Positions 1 through 10,837 of a stretch of DNA of 46,804 nt are shown here, piece by piece. Positions within the stretch are counted from its first letter, which is position 1, and each line of letters starts with the position of its first letter. Both the position numbers and the translations under genes were made by a program. Origin of the DNA: Alphaproteobacteria bacterium (lineage in GTDB: Bacteria; Pseudomonadota; Alphaproteobacteria; Rhizobiales; JAKIUO01); the NCBI GenBank assembly GCA_024279115.1, contig JAJRRW010000093.1, positions 1 through 46,804 of the forward strand, read 5' to 3'. Under the pieces are notes generated by a model. It saw nothing but the letters and a program-made list of their open reading frames with translations. It was not told where the DNA came from and ran no database searches.

Positions 1-212
1 CGGGCGCGGGCGACTCTGGGACTGATGCGTCTTAGATTTCGGCGGTTTTTCCTGGCATTCGCTCTGCTTGAGCGATAACGCGCTTGATAAGCGCCATCGT
101 TCCGGGAAATACCATCTTGAGAAACATATCGCTGGGCCTGTACAGACCCGGAACCGCCAAACAGCAATCCTATCGCCACAGCAAGAAAAGTAAGCCGAAG
201 CATCGATCTCAT
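1..212 (-). CDS. Secreted protein, 5' part only (runs off the window)
   Basis: An open frame reads leftward from an ATG at 212 to the window edge with no stop, giving about 70 residues. It begins MRSMLRLTFLAVAIGLLFGG and has a clear signal peptide: basic start, hydrophobic core, and a likely cut after SVQA. The visible mature part is rich in Arg, Ser and Asn (QRYVSQDGISRNDGAYQARY, then a very basic stretch). I do not recognise the family; the basic, low-complexity character fits a small periplasmic or surface protein. The coding frame and signal peptide are seen directly; export is inferred. The 3' end lies outside the window, so size and function stay open. Confidence 0.6.
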   Translation of the reverse strand, partial: MRSMLRLTFLAVAIGLLFGGSGSVQAQRYVSQDGISRNDGAYQARYRSSRANARKNRRNLRRISPRVARA

Positions 213-630
213 ATTAATACTATCCCTTTTACACGTAATTACTTATGGCGCTAAATACTCTGTGGGTATACTTACGTTAACGCCTGAACAAAACCAGAAA
301 ACACACCGGTCAATATTTAACCAAATTTCCAAACATTTGTCCAAGCCCCTTTGGGGTCGGCTAATGTTTACGTCCTTTATTGTGATAAAAGTGCCGTATT
401 GCAGCGGGTACGTCAATAGTCCAGCCACAACTCAAAGGCCATTTTTGTCAATTAAATGTTGAAATAACGGGTGAGAGAGCCAGGGTCCAGGGCCAGGACA
501 CGAACCCTGGGACCAAACAGCCCTTTGCCCCGGGGCAAGCCCTGGGAGCCGATGGGTGCCGCACATAAGTCATATCCAGTCCTCATGTACGTAGCTCACG
601 AAACCCTACATATTAAAGTGAGGCAGGCCA
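213..630. other. Intergenic region with a GC-rich repeat
   Basis: About 420 bases separate two leftward genes. Short overlapping frames exist on both strands around 243-462, but they have no ribosome-binding site or recognisable protein character. The right half (about 481-550) carries a GC-rich inverted-repeat element. I see no RNA gene. Confidence 0.5.
481..550. repeat. GC-rich palindromic intergenic repeat (degenerate copy)
   Basis: Contains CCCCGGGGCAAGCCCTGGG at 528-546, a near copy of the CCCGGGGCAAGCCCGGG element found at 28249-28265 and 39404-39420. Just upstream, GTCCAGGG and CCCTGGGAC form a second imperfect inverted repeat. Elements of this kind are scattered in intergenic DNA of many alphaproteobacteria. 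Confidence 0.5.
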
Positions 631-1170
631 CTATTCCCCTCCTTTGACGGCTGGCAGACCGAACAGCTCAGCATATGATTTCCAGCGCTCCTTGGGCGCG
701 ACATTTGTCTTGTGAACAAACAGGGGCAGTGTCTTTTTGTCGTCGCGATGTTTTAGCTCAATGATCTGGTAGATGGTTTGCGTGCGCCCTGATTTGGCTT
801 TGCGCCGGCGCATGTGAACCTCTTTGAAATCCTTATAAGAGGCTGTCCAGTGACGATCCCCGAACAAGCGAGCTTCCGTAACAGCAACGCCGTTTTTGTC
901 AAAATTGATGATATTCTTGCGCTCACTGCGCTGCACCAGATAATAGGCGACCAGGAGCAAGCCAATTCCTGTCCCCAACAACACCGTCAGGGAAAACGAG
1001 GGAGCAAAGCTGCTCAGAGCCACATATAAAAACACCATCACGAACAAGGAAAAGGGCAGGAATTCGAGCGGGCTATTGTTTTTCTCCAGTTCAATTTTCA
1101 CTGGAAATCGTTCAATATCAACGGCGAAGGGCTCATCACTGCCCGCGTTGATTTTTATACTGATACTCAT
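631..1170 (-). CDS. Small membrane protein of unknown function
   Basis: Encodes 179 residues starting MSISIKINAGSDEPFAVDIE. I chose the ATG at 1170 because GAGGGGAG lies at good spacing before it; a TTG at 1188 would add six residues but has no such site. Two adjacent hydrophobic segments at about residues 42-62 and 66-86 form a membrane hairpin. A basic cytoplasmic tail follows, with beta-strand-like stretches (KNIINFDKNGVAVTEARLFG, then TIYQIIELKHRDDKKTLPLF). That layout, a TM hairpin followed by a small PH-like beta domain, is common in bacterial membrane proteins. No catalytic motif is visible and no specific function can be assigned. Confidence 0.7.
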   Translation of the reverse strand: MSISIKINAGSDEPFAVDIERFPVKIELEKNNSPLEFLPFSLFVMVFLYVALSSFAPSFSLTVLLGTGIGLLLVAYYLVQRSERKNIINFDKNGVAVTEARLFGDRHWTASYKDFKEVHMRRRKAKSGRTQTIYQIIELKHRDDKKTLPLFVHKTNVAPKERWKSYAELFGLPAVKGGE

Positions 1171-1453
1171 CGGTGCAACTCCCCTCAAACGCCATAATTG
1201 CCTGCCAACATCATGAAACTATCGCCCCCCTACTCGTCAACAAGTTATTTTTCAATGCAAGTCACTTTACTCTTTCTATGCAAGTCACTGGGGTTGGGGA
1301 CAAAATATTCTTGGGGCAACGGGCCTTGTGATGATAAAATCAGCGATAATGATTCGGAGATCAATTGCGATGATGAGTGCTAAATTGAATAATTGGCTAA
1401 TCAGCCCACTGAAATTTATCGGCGGCCCTCGTCGCCAGATTGGGAAGCTAACC

Positions 1454-2695
1454 ATGAGATCTTTGTCACTTTTCGCATTGGTGCTGTCTTTGGGAATTGT
1501 CCTGCCTGCGGGAGTTAGCATGACCACTATAGAGAGCCAAAAAGCCTATGCCGCACCGGCATCTGACAAGCGTTTTCGGCAATGGGTCGAACGGTTTTGG
1601 CCCCAGGCACGACGAAAAGGCGTTTCGCGTCGCACCTTTGACACCGCCTTTCGCGGGATCAGCCCAGACCCCGAGGTGATACGCTCGGCCCAGTACCAGC
1701 CAGAATTTGTCCGCCCCATCTGGGATTATTTGGCAAGCGCTGTTTCCGACAAACGGATCAGCACCGGGCAAACCTTGTTGCGCCAACACAAGCCCCTGCT
1801 TGATCAGCTCGAAAAGCGCTACAAGGTTGACCGTCACATCATCGTCGCCATCTGGGGGATGGAGAGCAATTATGGCGCGACAAAGGGTGATAAAAACGTC
1901 ATCCAATCCCTCGCTACGCTTGCCTATCGTGATCGCCGCCGCCGCCGTTTTGGTCGCCAGCAATTATTGAGCGCCCTGCGTATTTTGCAAAAAGGCGACA
2001 TCAGCGCCAAAAACATGAACGGCTCGTGGGCTGGGGCCATGGGGCATACCCAGTTTATCCCAACCACCTATTCGGCCTATGCGGTTGATTATGATAGCGA
2101 TGGCAAACGCGACATATGGAACAATTCCGATGATGCCCTGGCATCGACCGCCAACTATCTGAAAAAATCGGGTTGGCGGAGCAGCCAGACCTGGGGCTAT
2201 GAAGTCAGGTTGCCTAAAAATTTCAAATCGGCGCGCAGCCGCCTCAAACGCCGCAAACCGCTGCGCTACTGGAAGAGAAATGGACTAAAACGGGTTGGTG
2301 GCAAAGAGTTTCCCCGCCTCAATGACAAGGCCGCCCTGTTCTTGCCGGCCGGTCGCAATGGCCCCGCCTTCCTCGTTCTCAAGAATTTCCGCGCCATCCT
2401 GCGCTATAATAATGCCACAAGCTATGCGCTCGCCATTGGCCATCTTGCGGACCGTATACGAGGTGCGGGAGGCTTTGTGCAAAGCTGGCCTACCAAGCAC
2501 AAGCCCCTTGCCAGAGATGAGCGGCTGGAGCTGCAAGAGCTTTTGACAGCAAAAGGATTTGATACCGGCGGCACTGATGGTATATTCGGGAACGAGACCC
2601 TTCGCGCCTTGCGAAATTATCAAAAATCACGGGGCTTCAAGGTTGATGGCTGGCCCAGCGCGCGCATCTTGCAAAAGCTCCGCAATGACAGTTAG
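1454..2695 (+). CDS. MltB-type lytic murein transglycosylase with peptidoglycan-binding domain
   Basis: Periplasmic enzyme that cuts the MurNAc-GlcNAc bond of peptidoglycan to give 1,6-anhydro ends. The SLT_2/MltB fold shows in GMESNYG, whose Glu137 is the expected catalytic acid, and in GSWAGAMGHTQFIPTTY, followed by DYDSDGKRDIW, the Asp-rich loop of this family. A C-terminal PG_binding_1 domain follows (LQELLTAKGFDTGGTDGIFG to the end). The start at 1454 puts a normal signal peptide (MRSLSLFALVLSLGIVLPAG, cut near AYA/AP) at the N-terminus and has GGGAAG upstream. The frame is open back to an ATG at 1328, which would add 42 basic residues before the signal. The DUF459 gene follows after 23 bases, a pairing I recall from rhizobia. 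Confidence 0.92.
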   Translation: MRSLSLFALVLSLGIVLPAGVSMTTIESQKAYAAPASDKRFRQWVERFWPQARRKGVSRRTFDTAFRGISPDPEVIRSAQYQPEFVRPIWDYLASAVSDKRISTGQTLLRQHKPLLDQLEKRYKVDRHIIVAIWGMESNYGATKGDKNVIQSLATLAYRDRRRRRFGRQQLLSALRILQKGDISAKNMNGSWAGAMGHTQFIPTTYSAYAVDYDSDGKRDIWNNSDDALASTANYLKKSGWRSSQTWGYEVRLPKNFKSARSRLKRRKPLRYWKRNGLKRVGGKEFPRLNDKAALFLPAGRNGPAFLVLKNFRAILRYNNATSYALAIGHLADRIRGAGGFVQSWPTKHKPLARDERLELQELLTAKGFDTGGTDGIFGNETLRALRNYQKSRGFKVDGWPSARILQKLRNDS

Positions 2696-2718
2696 CCAAT
2701 TTAAATTCGAGAGATAAC

Positions 2719-3966
2719 ATGAAAATCGGCGATTTCAATTTTGTGCCGGGCGACCGCCCAGCCCCAGGGACCCCAATCCCAATTGGCTCAGTCCAAGCGG
2801 TCCCAGTCCCAATAGCCCCAGTCCAGGTATCCCCTTGGACTGGTTCGGCTTTCATGCTGACACTGATCTGCGCGGTCATGCTTTTTCCCATCACATTCAT
2901 CACCCGTGCGGCAGCGCAAGGTAACAGTTTGCAATATTCGAGCTATGTCACCCCCTTCCCTGAACGCGGAACTTACCGGGTGCTGATCCTTGGCGACTCG
3001 ATTGGCGAGGGCCTGTCAAACGGGCTGACCAAAGCGTTTCAAAATGATCGCAGTTTGCAACTCATCAACAGAGCCAGATGGGGCAAGGGGTTTTCGCGCC
3101 GCAAGCATATTGGCCGGGCACGCGAATTCGAACCTCTTTTGGCCGCGATCAAACCAGATATTGTGCTTATTTCAGTTGGTGCCAAGGATGCCATTGCCCC
3201 GATCCTTGAGGGCAACAAGAAACACCGTTTTGGCAGCGATCGCTGGAAGCAAATCTATACCCGGCGTCTGGATAATATCCTGCGCCGCCTGAAGAAACAA
3301 AAGACCGCTATTTACTGGATTGGCCTGCCCATTATGCGCGACCCGGTGTTCAATGAAAATATGAACACCCTCAATGAACTGTTCCGCGAAAAAGCCCATC
3401 TCAATAATATCAAATTCATTGATACCTGGAATGGCTTTGTCGATCAGTATGGCAATTTCAGTCCCTACGGTCCTGATCTGGATGGCCGGGTATTGCGGTT
3501 GCGAGACAAGGATGGTATCCGCTTCACTGGCAGCGGATATCGCAAGCTGGCTCACTATGTGGAACGCGAAATTCGCCGTGATCTTATCGCCGCTCGCTCC
3601 GAGCGTAATGTGCCGTTGGCCGGGGACGCCAGCGAGCAACGCGAAATCAATCAAAAGAAAAGTATCAGCAAACAGGCCAAAATACCCGGGGCCAAAAATG
3701 GCGGAAGCCAATCTGGTGCGACCCGCAAAGGGGCCTCTCGCGCAACGAGTTCGGCAACCGCTTTTGGCGAGGTGATTGCCAGTGACCGGGCCAGCGGGCT
3801 GACGCTGCTATCCTCGATCACCCGCACCAATGACCCCTCCCTTTCAGGAGGGCGGCACACCCTGCCCTTGACCTTGCGACCCTATTACCGCGTGCTGGTC
3901 AAAGGTGAGACCCTGGCCAGCAAGCCGGGCCGCTCCGATGATTTTAGCGCCAATAAAATCAACTGA
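2719..3966 (+). CDS. DUF459 SGNH-hydrolase-like protein, probably catalytically impaired
   Basis: A 415-residue membrane-anchored protein. After a Pro-rich start (PGDRPAPGTPIPIGSVQAVP) comes one hydrophobic segment at about residues 45-68, then an SGNH/GDSL fold that should lie in the periplasm. Block I is intact (GDSIGEGL, nucleophile Ser). In block III the usual G-x-N-D reads GAKD (bases about 3178-3189). In block V the usual D-G-[IV]-H reads DGIR (DKDGIRFTGSGY). Both the oxyanion Asn and the catalytic His therefore appear replaced. The flanking family signature KLAHYVEREI is well kept, so this is selective change, not decay. The last 100 residues are low-complexity. It probably forms an operon with the upstream transglycosylase and may bind rather than hydrolyse cell-wall ester groups; that role is inference. 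Confidence 0.8.
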   Translation: MKIGDFNFVPGDRPAPGTPIPIGSVQAVPVPIAPVQVSPWTGSAFMLTLICAVMLFPITFITRAAAQGNSLQYSSYVTPFPERGTYRVLILGDSIGEGLSNGLTKAFQNDRSLQLINRARWGKGFSRRKHIGRAREFEPLLAAIKPDIVLISVGAKDAIAPILEGNKKHRFGSDRWKQIYTRRLDNILRRLKKQKTAIYWIGLPIMRDPVFNENMNTLNELFREKAHLNNIKFIDTWNGFVDQYGNFSPYGPDLDGRVLRLRDKDGIRFTGSGYRKLAHYVEREIRRDLIAARSERNVPLAGDASEQREINQKKSISKQAKIPGAKNGGSQSGATRKGASRATSSATAFGEVIASDRASGLTLLSSITRTNDPSLSGGRHTLPLTLRPYYRVLVKGETLASKPGRSDDFSANKIN

Positions 3967-4008
3967 TGCTCGCCGAGCGTTTGCAGCCCTGAACGCAAGT
4001 TGGCGCTT

Positions 4009-4113
4009 TTACAGCCATCCCCGGCCATAGGCATTGAGAACAATGATGACGATGGCAGCGATGATCACCGCAACCATGCCCATCTTGATCTTTTTAGGTG
4101 TGTTCTCCTCCAT
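4009..4113 (-). CDS. 34-residue single-span membrane peptide downstream of gltD
   Basis: A small gene read by eye. An ATG at 4113 is preceded by TAGGAG eight bases upstream, and the frame runs to TAA at 4009-4011. The peptide starts MEENTPKKIKMGMVAVIIAA, continues with a strongly hydrophobic IVIIVL run and ends NAYGRGWL. It therefore has a charged N-terminus, one transmembrane helix (about residues 11-27) and a short tail. It lies 11 bases after the gltD stop on the same strand, so it is probably the last gene of the gltBD operon. No family is recognised. The ribosome-binding site and the clean helix argue for a real gene; expression is not shown. Confidence 0.6.
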   Translation of the reverse strand: MEENTPKKIKMGMVAVIIAAIVIIVLNAYGRGWL

Positions 4114-4124
4114 GGCGAGAACTC

Positions 4125-5543
4125 CTATCTTGGTAACAGAGTTTTCCCCATCAGATATTTATCGATGGCACGGGCTGCCTGACGCCCTTCGCGGATGGCC
4201 CAGACAACCAGAGATTGCCCCCGGCGCATATCACCAGCTGCATACACGCCAGCAACAGAGGTGGCATAATCCATTTCATCGGCACTGACATTGCCGCGCG
4301 GATCTTTTTCAAGCCCAAGCTCGTCGACCATGCCTTCGTGGATTGGATGCACAAATCCCATGGCGAGCAATACAAGACCGGCTTTGAGTTCGAACTCACT
4401 GCCTTCTACGGGCTGAAATTTATCATCGACCCGCACACAGCTAATCGAGGTTACGTGGCCCTCTTCGCCGTTGATTTTCGTGGTCATCACCGAAAAGTCG
4501 CGGGTCACGCCTTCTTGCTGCGAAGATGACGTGCGCAAACGGTTGGGCCAATCGGGCCAGGTCAGCCTCTTGTCGGGATGCTCTGGCGGCTTGGGCATGA
4601 TTTCCAACTGCGTCACCTTGGCGGCGCCCTGACGGATCGAGGTGCCAATGCAATCAGAGCCGGTATCGCCGCCACCGATTACCAACACATGCTTGTCGGT
4701 GGCAAGAATAGGATCAACCGGACCAATGGGTTCGTCACCGTTGCGGCGGTTCTGCTGGGTCAGGAATTCCATGGCGAAATGAACACCATCCAGATCGCGG
4801 CCCCCGACCGGCAGATCACGGGGCTTTTCAGAGCCACCCGTCAACAAAACAGCGTCATGACCGGCTTGTAAATCACCCAGCTTCACATCCACACCAATAT
4901 GCGAACCATAGTGAAATGTCACCCCCTCGGGCGCCATCTGATCGGCGCGCCGGTCAATAATGTGTTTGTCGAGTTTAAAGTCGGGAATACCATAGCGCAT
5001 CAGCCCGCCGGGCTTTTTGTTCTTTTCATAAAGATGTACCTCATGTCCAGCGCGCGCCAATTGCTGCGCGGCTGCCAGACCCGCTGGTCCCGCCCCGATG
5101 ACAGCAACTTTCTTGCCGCTTTTATGTGGCGCAATCTGCGGCTCGATCCATCCCTCCGTAAAGCCCTTGTCAACAATCGCACATTCAATGGTGCGGATGG
5201 TAACGGGCACATCTTCAATATTGAGCGTGCAGCTTTCCTCGCAAGGAGCTGGACAGATGCGGCCCGTGAATTCGGGGAAATTATTCGTGGAATGTAAATT
5301 AATGCAGGCTTCTTGCCAGTCATTTTGATAAACCAGATCATTCCAGTCAGGGATCTGATTATTAACCGGGCATCCCGTATGGCAAAACGGAATACCGCAA
5401 TCCATGCAACGCGAGGCCTGCTTGATGGTCTCACCCTCGCCAAGATCGCGCAAAAACTCGCTATAATGGCCGATACGCTCCTCGACCGGTGCATAAGAAC
5501 GCTCAAGACGCTCCACTTCCAAAAATCCGGTTGGCTTTCCCAT
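4125..5543 (-). CDS. gltD: Glutamate synthase [NADPH] small subunit
   Basis: The 472-residue beta subunit of GOGAT. It oxidises NADPH on FAD and passes electrons through iron-sulfur clusters to the large subunit, which makes glutamate from glutamine and 2-oxoglutarate. The N-terminal cluster region shows [15 protein letters not shown] and CPAPCEESC. The FAD-binding [20 protein letters not shown] and the NADPH-binding [13 protein letters not shown] follow. The C-terminus has the usual [20 protein letters not shown]. The start is two bases after the gltB stop, so the two genes are almost certainly cotranscribed and translationally coupled. Length and motifs are normal. Confidence 0.97.
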   Translation of the reverse strand: MGKPTGFLEVERLERSYAPVEERIGHYSEFLRDLGEGETIKQASRCMDCGIPFCHTGCPVNNQIPDWNDLVYQNDWQEACINLHSTNNFPEFTGRICPAPCEESCTLNIEDVPVTIRTIECAIVDKGFTEGWIEPQIAPHKSGKKVAVIGAGPAGLAAAQQLARAGHEVHLYEKNKKPGGLMRYGIPDFKLDKHIIDRRADQMAPEGVTFHYGSHIGVDVKLGDLQAGHDAVLLTGGSEKPRDLPVGGRDLDGVHFAMEFLTQQNRRNGDEPIGPVDPILATDKHVLVIGGGDTGSDCIGTSIRQGAAKVTQLEIMPKPPEHPDKRLTWPDWPNRLRTSSSQQEGVTRDFSVMTTKINGEEGHVTSISCVRVDDKFQPVEGSEFELKAGLVLLAMGFVHPIHEGMVDELGLEKDPRGNVSADEMDYATSVAGVYAAGDMRRGQSLVVWAIREGRQAARAIDKYLMGKTLLPR

Positions 5544-5545
5544 AG

Positions 5546-8500
5546 TTATGCTCCCTCCGGCACATCGGCGCGGTCCACATTATTGCTCTTTTTCTTGGCC
5601 ATCTCATCCAATGCATGCGCATATTCCACCGGCATCACCTTGACGAATTTGGGCAAATAATCTGCCCAGTTATCAAGAATGTTGCGGGCATGATTTGAGC
5701 CAGTATAACGATGATGATTTTTGATCATCTGGTGCAGGCGCTGCGCATCTTGCGAACGCATATCGCTCATCAGATCGCTCAGATCCTGTTCCGCCGAACT
5801 TGCCGTTCCGCTCGAAAGGGCTGCTATCACATCGCTCGATGCCTCGACCGGCTCAAGCCGTGCCTGAGCCATATTGCAGCGCGTTTCAAAATCGCCATGC
5901 TCATCCAGCACATAGGCAATACCGCCCGACATGCCCGCCGCGAAGTTACGGCCTGTTGTCCCCAGAACGACCACACAGCCCCCTGTCATATATTCGCAGC
6001 CATGATCGCCTGTGCCCTCGACGACTGCGAACGCTCCAGAGTTACGAACGGCAAAACGTTCTCCCGCGACGCCCTGGAAATAGCACTCACCTGATATGGC
6101 TCCGTACAAGACGGTATTGCCGACAATGATGCTGTTCTCTGGCACAATGGCACTTTCGCTTGGCGGGCGCACAATAAGCTTGCCGCCGGACAATCCCTTG
6201 CCCACATAATCATTGGCTTCGCCCACCAGATCAAACGTTGTGCCCTTGGCCGCCCAGGCGCCAAAACTTTGCCCGGCGGTACCCTTGAGGCTGACATGGA
6301 TGCTATCATCGCGCAGACCGGCATGGCCGTGCCGCTTGGCGACTTCGCCGCCCAGCATGGCCCCGGTGGTACGGTCGGTATTATTGATGGTGACGCCGAT
6401 TTTAACCGGATCACCGCCCTCCAGTGTTGATTGCGCCTGCTTGATCAGCTCGCGGTCCAGCACATTGTCAAGGCCGTGATCCTGTTTTTCGACGTGATAG
6501 AACGCGATGCCCTGCGCCACGTCGGGTTTTTCGAACAGACGTGAGAAATCAAGCCCGTTGGCTTTCCAGTGATCGATGGCACGGCTCTTTTCGAGATAAT
6601 CTATCTGACCGATTAGCTCGTCCAGTTTGCGAACCCCCATCTGGGCCATCAGCTGCCTTGTTTCCTCGGCCACAAAGAAGAAGTAATTGACCACATGGTC
6701 AGGTGTGCCGGTAAAGCGCTTGCGCAGCTCGGGATTTTGTGTCGCCACGCCGACTGGACAGGTATTGAGATGGCATTTGCGCATCATGATACAGCCAGAG
6801 GCGATCAATGGTGCGGTCGCAAAACCAAATTCATCTGCTCCCAGCAAGGCCCCCATAATGACGTCGCGTCCGGTGCGCATGCCGCCATCCACCTGCACGG
6901 CCACCCGGCCACGCAGATTGTTGAGAACGAGCGTCTGGTGAGTTTCGGCCAGGCCGATTTCCCAGGGACCGCCAGCATGCTTGATCGAGGTCAGCGGCGA
7001 AGCGCCAGTGCCGCCATCAAACCCGGCGATGGTCACATGATCGGCCTTCGCCTTGACCACGCCAGCCGCCACGGTGCCAACCCCGACCTCACTGCCAAGT
7101 TTGACCGAAATATCAGCATCCGGGTTGGTGTTTTTCAGATCATAAATCAGCTGTGCCAAATCTTCGATCGAATAAATATCATGATGCGGTGGCGGCGATA
7201 TAAGCCCCACGCCCGGCGTTGAATAACGCACCTTGGCGATCACTTCATTGACCTTGTGGCCAGGCAATTGCCCGCCCTCTCCCGGCTTGGCTCCTTGAAT
7301 GATCTTGATCTGGATCATGTCGGCATTGACGAGATATTCCGTGGTCACGCCAAAGCGGCCAGAGGCCACCTGCTTGATGGCCGAGCGCATGCTGTCGCCA
7401 TTCTCCATCGGGACGAAACGGTCCGGCTCTTCGCCGCCCTCGCCGGTGTTGGACTTGGCCTGCAAGCGGTTCATGGCAATCGCCAGATTGGTATGGGCCT
7501 CGCGCGAAATCGAGCCAAAAGACATGGCCCCCGTGGCAAAGCGCTTGACCAGCTCGCTGGCGGGCTCCACCTCTTCCAGTGGCACGCTTGTGCGGCCGAT
7601 TTGTTCGGCGGTCTTGATGGTCATGAGCCCGCGAAAGGTCATGAGGTTCTCGTTTTGATTATTGATGGCGCTGGCAAAGGCATCATATTTGACCTGTGCG
7701 CCCTCACTGCCTTTTGGCGAGCGCACCGCGTGCTGGAGATCACCGATAGTCTGCGGCGTCCAGCTATGACGTTCACCGCGCAGACGATAAGCATATTCAC
7801 CACCGACATCGAGCATATTGCGATAGATCGGCGCATCCGAAAAAGCCAGTTGATGTCGCTGCGCCGTTTCTTTGGCGATTTCATCAAGGCCAACCCCTTC
7901 AACCTGCGAATGGGTGCCGGTAAAATAGGTTTTGATAAAATCATTCTTGAGGCCAATGGCGTCGAAAATCTGCGCGCCGCAATAGGACTGATAGGTGGAA
8001 ATACCCATTTTCGACATGACTTTAAGCATGCCCTTATTGACCGCTTTGATATATTTCTTGAAGGCCGCAACATGAGGCATATCGGTATCCAGGTCCGGCA
8101 GCATCTCCTTGATGGTGGCAAAGGCCAGATAGGGATTGATGGCCTCGGCGCCATAGCCTGCCAGCGTGCAGAACTGATGCACCTCATGGGCTTCACCGGT
8201 TTCAACCACCAGTCCCACCGATGTGCGCAGGCCCGTGCGGATCAGGTGATGATGCACCGCAGAGGTCGCCAACAGCGAGGGAATGGGGATATTGTCGGCA
8301 CTGGCGGCACGATCGGACAATATGATGATATTGTAGCCATCTCGCACTTCGCGCTCGGCATCCGCGCACAGCTTGTCAATGGCCGCTTTCATACCCTTGC
8401 GCCCCTCACTGGCCGGCCAGGTAATATCTTGCGTGATAGTCTTGAAATCATTATCGGGGATATCGCCGATTTCGCGGATTTTACGCAACTCGCTATTCAG

Positions 8501-10255
8501 CAAAATGGGTTGCGGCACCTCAAGGCGCTTTTGCCCCGATGAGGTTTCCAGATCCAGCAGGTTGGGGCGCGGGCCAATGAACGATACCAGCGACATCACC
8601 AATTCTTCGCGAATAGGGTCAATCGGCGGGTTGGTGACTTGTGCAAAATTTTGCTTGAAATAGGTATGCATGAGCTTTGGCCGCACCGACAAGGACGATA
8701 GCGGCGTATCAGTGCCCATCGAGCCAACAGGGTCCATGCCCGACATCACCATGGGTTCGATATAATATTTGGCGCTTTCTTGCGTATAGCCAAAGGTTTG
8801 CTGCAAATCGAGCAGCCGCTCATCGACAATCGTTTCTGGGCCCTCTTCGGCAACCGGCAAATCGGCCAGACGAATTTGCCCGGCTTCCAGCCATTCTTGA
8901 TAGGGGTGCGAGGCCGCAAGCTCGTCCTTGACCTCATCATCTGAAATGATGCGGCCCTGCTCGAGATCAACCAACAGCATTTTACCTGGCTGCAAGCGCC
9001 ATTTTTGCACGATGGTCTCTTCGGGAGCAGGCAGCACACCCATTTCAGAGGCCAGCATAATCATGTCATCGCTGGTCACATAGTAGCGGGCCGGACGCAG
9101 ACCGTTGCGATCAAGCGTGGCGCCGATCATTTTGCCATCCGTAAAAGTGACGGCGGCGGGGCCATCCCATGGCTCCATCAATGCCGCGTGATATTCATAA
9201 AATGCGCGGCGCTTGGCATCCATGGAAGGATTGCCAGCCCAGGCCTCGGGGATCAGCATCATCATGGCGTGAGGCAAGGAATAGCCCGAACAGACCAGCA
9301 GCTCCAACGCATTGTCAAAACAAGCGGTATCAGACTGACCTTCTGGAATAAGCGGCCACAAGCCATCCAGATCCTCACCAATGACCTTGGAGTGAGCCGT
9401 GCTCTGGCGCGCCGCCATCCAGTTGACATTGCCGCGAATGGTATTGATTTCGCCATTATGACTGATCATGCGGAACGGGTGCGCCAGTTTCCATGACGGA
9501 AATGTATTGGTCGAGAACCGCTGATGCACCATGGCCATCGCCGATTTCATGTTTGGATCGTTGAGATCAAGATAATAGGCGGCCAGCTGATAGGACAGCA
9601 ACATGCCCTTGTAAAGAAGCGTTTGCGATGAAAACGAAACGATATAAAAGTCTTCATGCCCCTCGGGGTGCTCGTTCATCACGATGAGTGCTATTTTGCG
9701 GCGCAGCAAAAACGCCTTTAGCTCAAACGGCTGTCCCGCCTCACAGGCCTCACCGCGGCCAACAAAGACCTGCAAATGAAACGGCTCGGTAGGTAAAACG
9801 GAATAGCCAAGATCGCTATTATCGACAGGGACTTCGCGCCAGCCAAGAAATGTCAGGCCAGAGGCGGTGGTCTGTTTTTCGATAAGATCCATATAGGCTT
9901 GATGAACAGCCTTGTTGCGCGGCATAAACAGTTGCATGACCGCATAATCACCAACGTCAGGAAGAAAGAAATCAAACCCGCGGCTGACGCTTTGAAAAAA
10001 CTCATGCGGCATCTGAATAAGAATACCACAGCCATCTCCCGCCTTGGGATCAGCGCCAACGGCCCCTCGATGCTCCAGATTTTTGAGAATCGACAAGCCC
10101 TTTTGCACGATATCGTGGCTTTTGTTATTTTTCATATGAGCCACAAAACCCAAACCACAAGCATCATGCTCGAAGGCTGGATCATAAAGACCTTGCGGAC
10201 CGCGCGGCCCGAAATGAGTTTGCGCGTCTTTGTTTGTATCGTTGCGACAGACCAT
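5546..10255 (-). CDS. gltB: Glutamate synthase [NADPH] large subunit
   Basis: The 1569-residue alpha subunit of GOGAT, the main route of ammonium assimilation with glutamine synthetase. A short propeptide (about 32 residues) precedes Cys33 in HDACGLGF, the expected N-terminal nucleophile of the glutamine amidotransferase domain after cleavage. The amidotransferase domain is followed by the central domain and then the FMN-binding synthase domain ([19 protein letters not shown]). The 3Fe-4S motif [15 protein letters not shown] lies near residues 1154-1168. The C-terminal beta-helix domain has the Gly-rich repeats ([13 protein letters not shown] and onward). The frame is intact across 4.7 kb. 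gltD follows directly. Confidence 0.98.
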   Translation of the reverse strand: MVCRNDTNKDAQTHFGPRGPQGLYDPAFEHDACGLGFVAHMKNNKSHDIVQKGLSILKNLEHRGAVGADPKAGDGCGILIQMPHEFFQSVSRGFDFFLPDVGDYAVMQLFMPRNKAVHQAYMDLIEKQTTASGLTFLGWREVPVDNSDLGYSVLPTEPFHLQVFVGRGEACEAGQPFELKAFLLRRKIALIVMNEHPEGHEDFYIVSFSSQTLLYKGMLLSYQLAAYYLDLNDPNMKSAMAMVHQRFSTNTFPSWKLAHPFRMISHNGEINTIRGNVNWMAARQSTAHSKVIGEDLDGLWPLIPEGQSDTACFDNALELLVCSGYSLPHAMMMLIPEAWAGNPSMDAKRRAFYEYHAALMEPWDGPAAVTFTDGKMIGATLDRNGLRPARYYVTSDDMIMLASEMGVLPAPEETIVQKWRLQPGKMLLVDLEQGRIISDDEVKDELAASHPYQEWLEAGQIRLADLPVAEEGPETIVDERLLDLQQTFGYTQESAKYYIEPMVMSGMDPVGSMGTDTPLSSLSVRPKLMHTYFKQNFAQVTNPPIDPIREELVMSLVSFIGPRPNLLDLETSSGQKRLEVPQPILLNSELRKIREIGDIPDNDFKTITQDITWPASEGRKGMKAAIDKLCADAEREVRDGYNIIILSDRAASADNIPIPSLLATSAVHHHLIRTGLRTSVGLVVETGEAHEVHQFCTLAGYGAEAINPYLAFATIKEMLPDLDTDMPHVAAFKKYIKAVNKGMLKVMSKMGISTYQSYCGAQIFDAIGLKNDFIKTYFTGTHSQVEGVGLDEIAKETAQRHQLAFSDAPIYRNMLDVGGEYAYRLRGERHSWTPQTIGDLQHAVRSPKGSEGAQVKYDAFASAINNQNENLMTFRGLMTIKTAEQIGRTSVPLEEVEPASELVKRFATGAMSFGSISREAHTNLAIAMNRLQAKSNTGEGGEEPDRFVPMENGDSMRSAIKQVASGRFGVTTEYLVNADMIQIKIIQGAKPGEGGQLPGHKVNEVIAKVRYSTPGVGLISPPPHHDIYSIEDLAQLIYDLKNTNPDADISVKLGSEVGVGTVAAGVVKAKADHVTIAGFDGGTGASPLTSIKHAGGPWEIGLAETHQTLVLNNLRGRVAVQVDGGMRTGRDVIMGALLGADEFGFATAPLIASGCIMMRKCHLNTCPVGVATQNPELRKRFTGTPDHVVNYFFFVAEETRQLMAQMGVRKLDELIGQIDYLEKSRAIDHWKANGLDFSRLFEKPDVAQGIAFYHVEKQDHGLDNVLDRELIKQAQSTLEGGDPVKIGVTINNTDRTTGAMLGGEVAKRHGHAGLRDDSIHVSLKGTAGQSFGAWAAKGTTFDLVGEANDYVGKGLSGGKLIVRPPSESAIVPENSIIVGNTVLYGAISGECYFQGVAGERFAVRNSGAFAVVEGTGDHGCEYMTGGCVVVLGTTGRNFAAGMSGGIAYVLDEHGDFETRCNMAQARLEPVEASSDVIAALSSGTASSAEQDLSDLMSDMRSQDAQRLHQMIKNHHRYTGSNHARNILDNWADYLPKFVKVMPVEYAHALDEMAKKKSNNVDRADVPEGA

Positions 10256-10837
10256 GATCGTTAAAAACCTTTCAGGGCTTTTCCCGTAATATGTCCCGTT
10301 CCCACCAAGGAGAGCGAAGGACGTTATCTTTGGTATTCAGCTTTGCTCCCCTTGGCGCTCATGGTTATGAGCAAGGTTATTTGGAGCGGAGGCTTGCTCA
10401 AGACATGCATTCATTGCGCCTTGAACCAAACCCCGTTTTTGCGCGACTTTTGTCCGCATTGCAGCGCCATTTTCATAAAATGACAGTAAAGCTGACCTAT
10501 TTGTAGCACCTCATTGCCACAAATTAGCATTTTTGGCAAGAGATAACCAATCCCCACGTCGCCGCTCCAAACGCCAGCGATCGTCAAATAGCGTTGCGTC
10601 CAGGCAATTTTCAGCCCTCAAATAGCGACGTGACGGGAAAAAATCCCCTCGAACAAGCCCACGGAGCAGGGCCATATCGGGGTGTCGAATAACCAACAGA
10701 ACCCCGTTTGGGGGCCGCACATGACAAAAGGTTGCATAAAGCCTAACTTTGGCCATATGCTGCGAACAACATCAATCAAGGGCCGCATACCGCTCGCATA
10801 AAACATGCGGGATATTTTGAACTCAAGGAGAGCTACA
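10256..10837. other. Intergenic region between divergent gltB and DUF2282 genes
   Basis: Holds the promoters of gltB (leftward) and of the DUF2282 gene (rightward), though I cannot point to convincing -35/-10 pairs. Leftward frames at 10511-10756 and 10618-10845 overlap each other and lack ribosome-binding sites and family resemblance. No RNA gene is evident. Confidence 0.45.
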
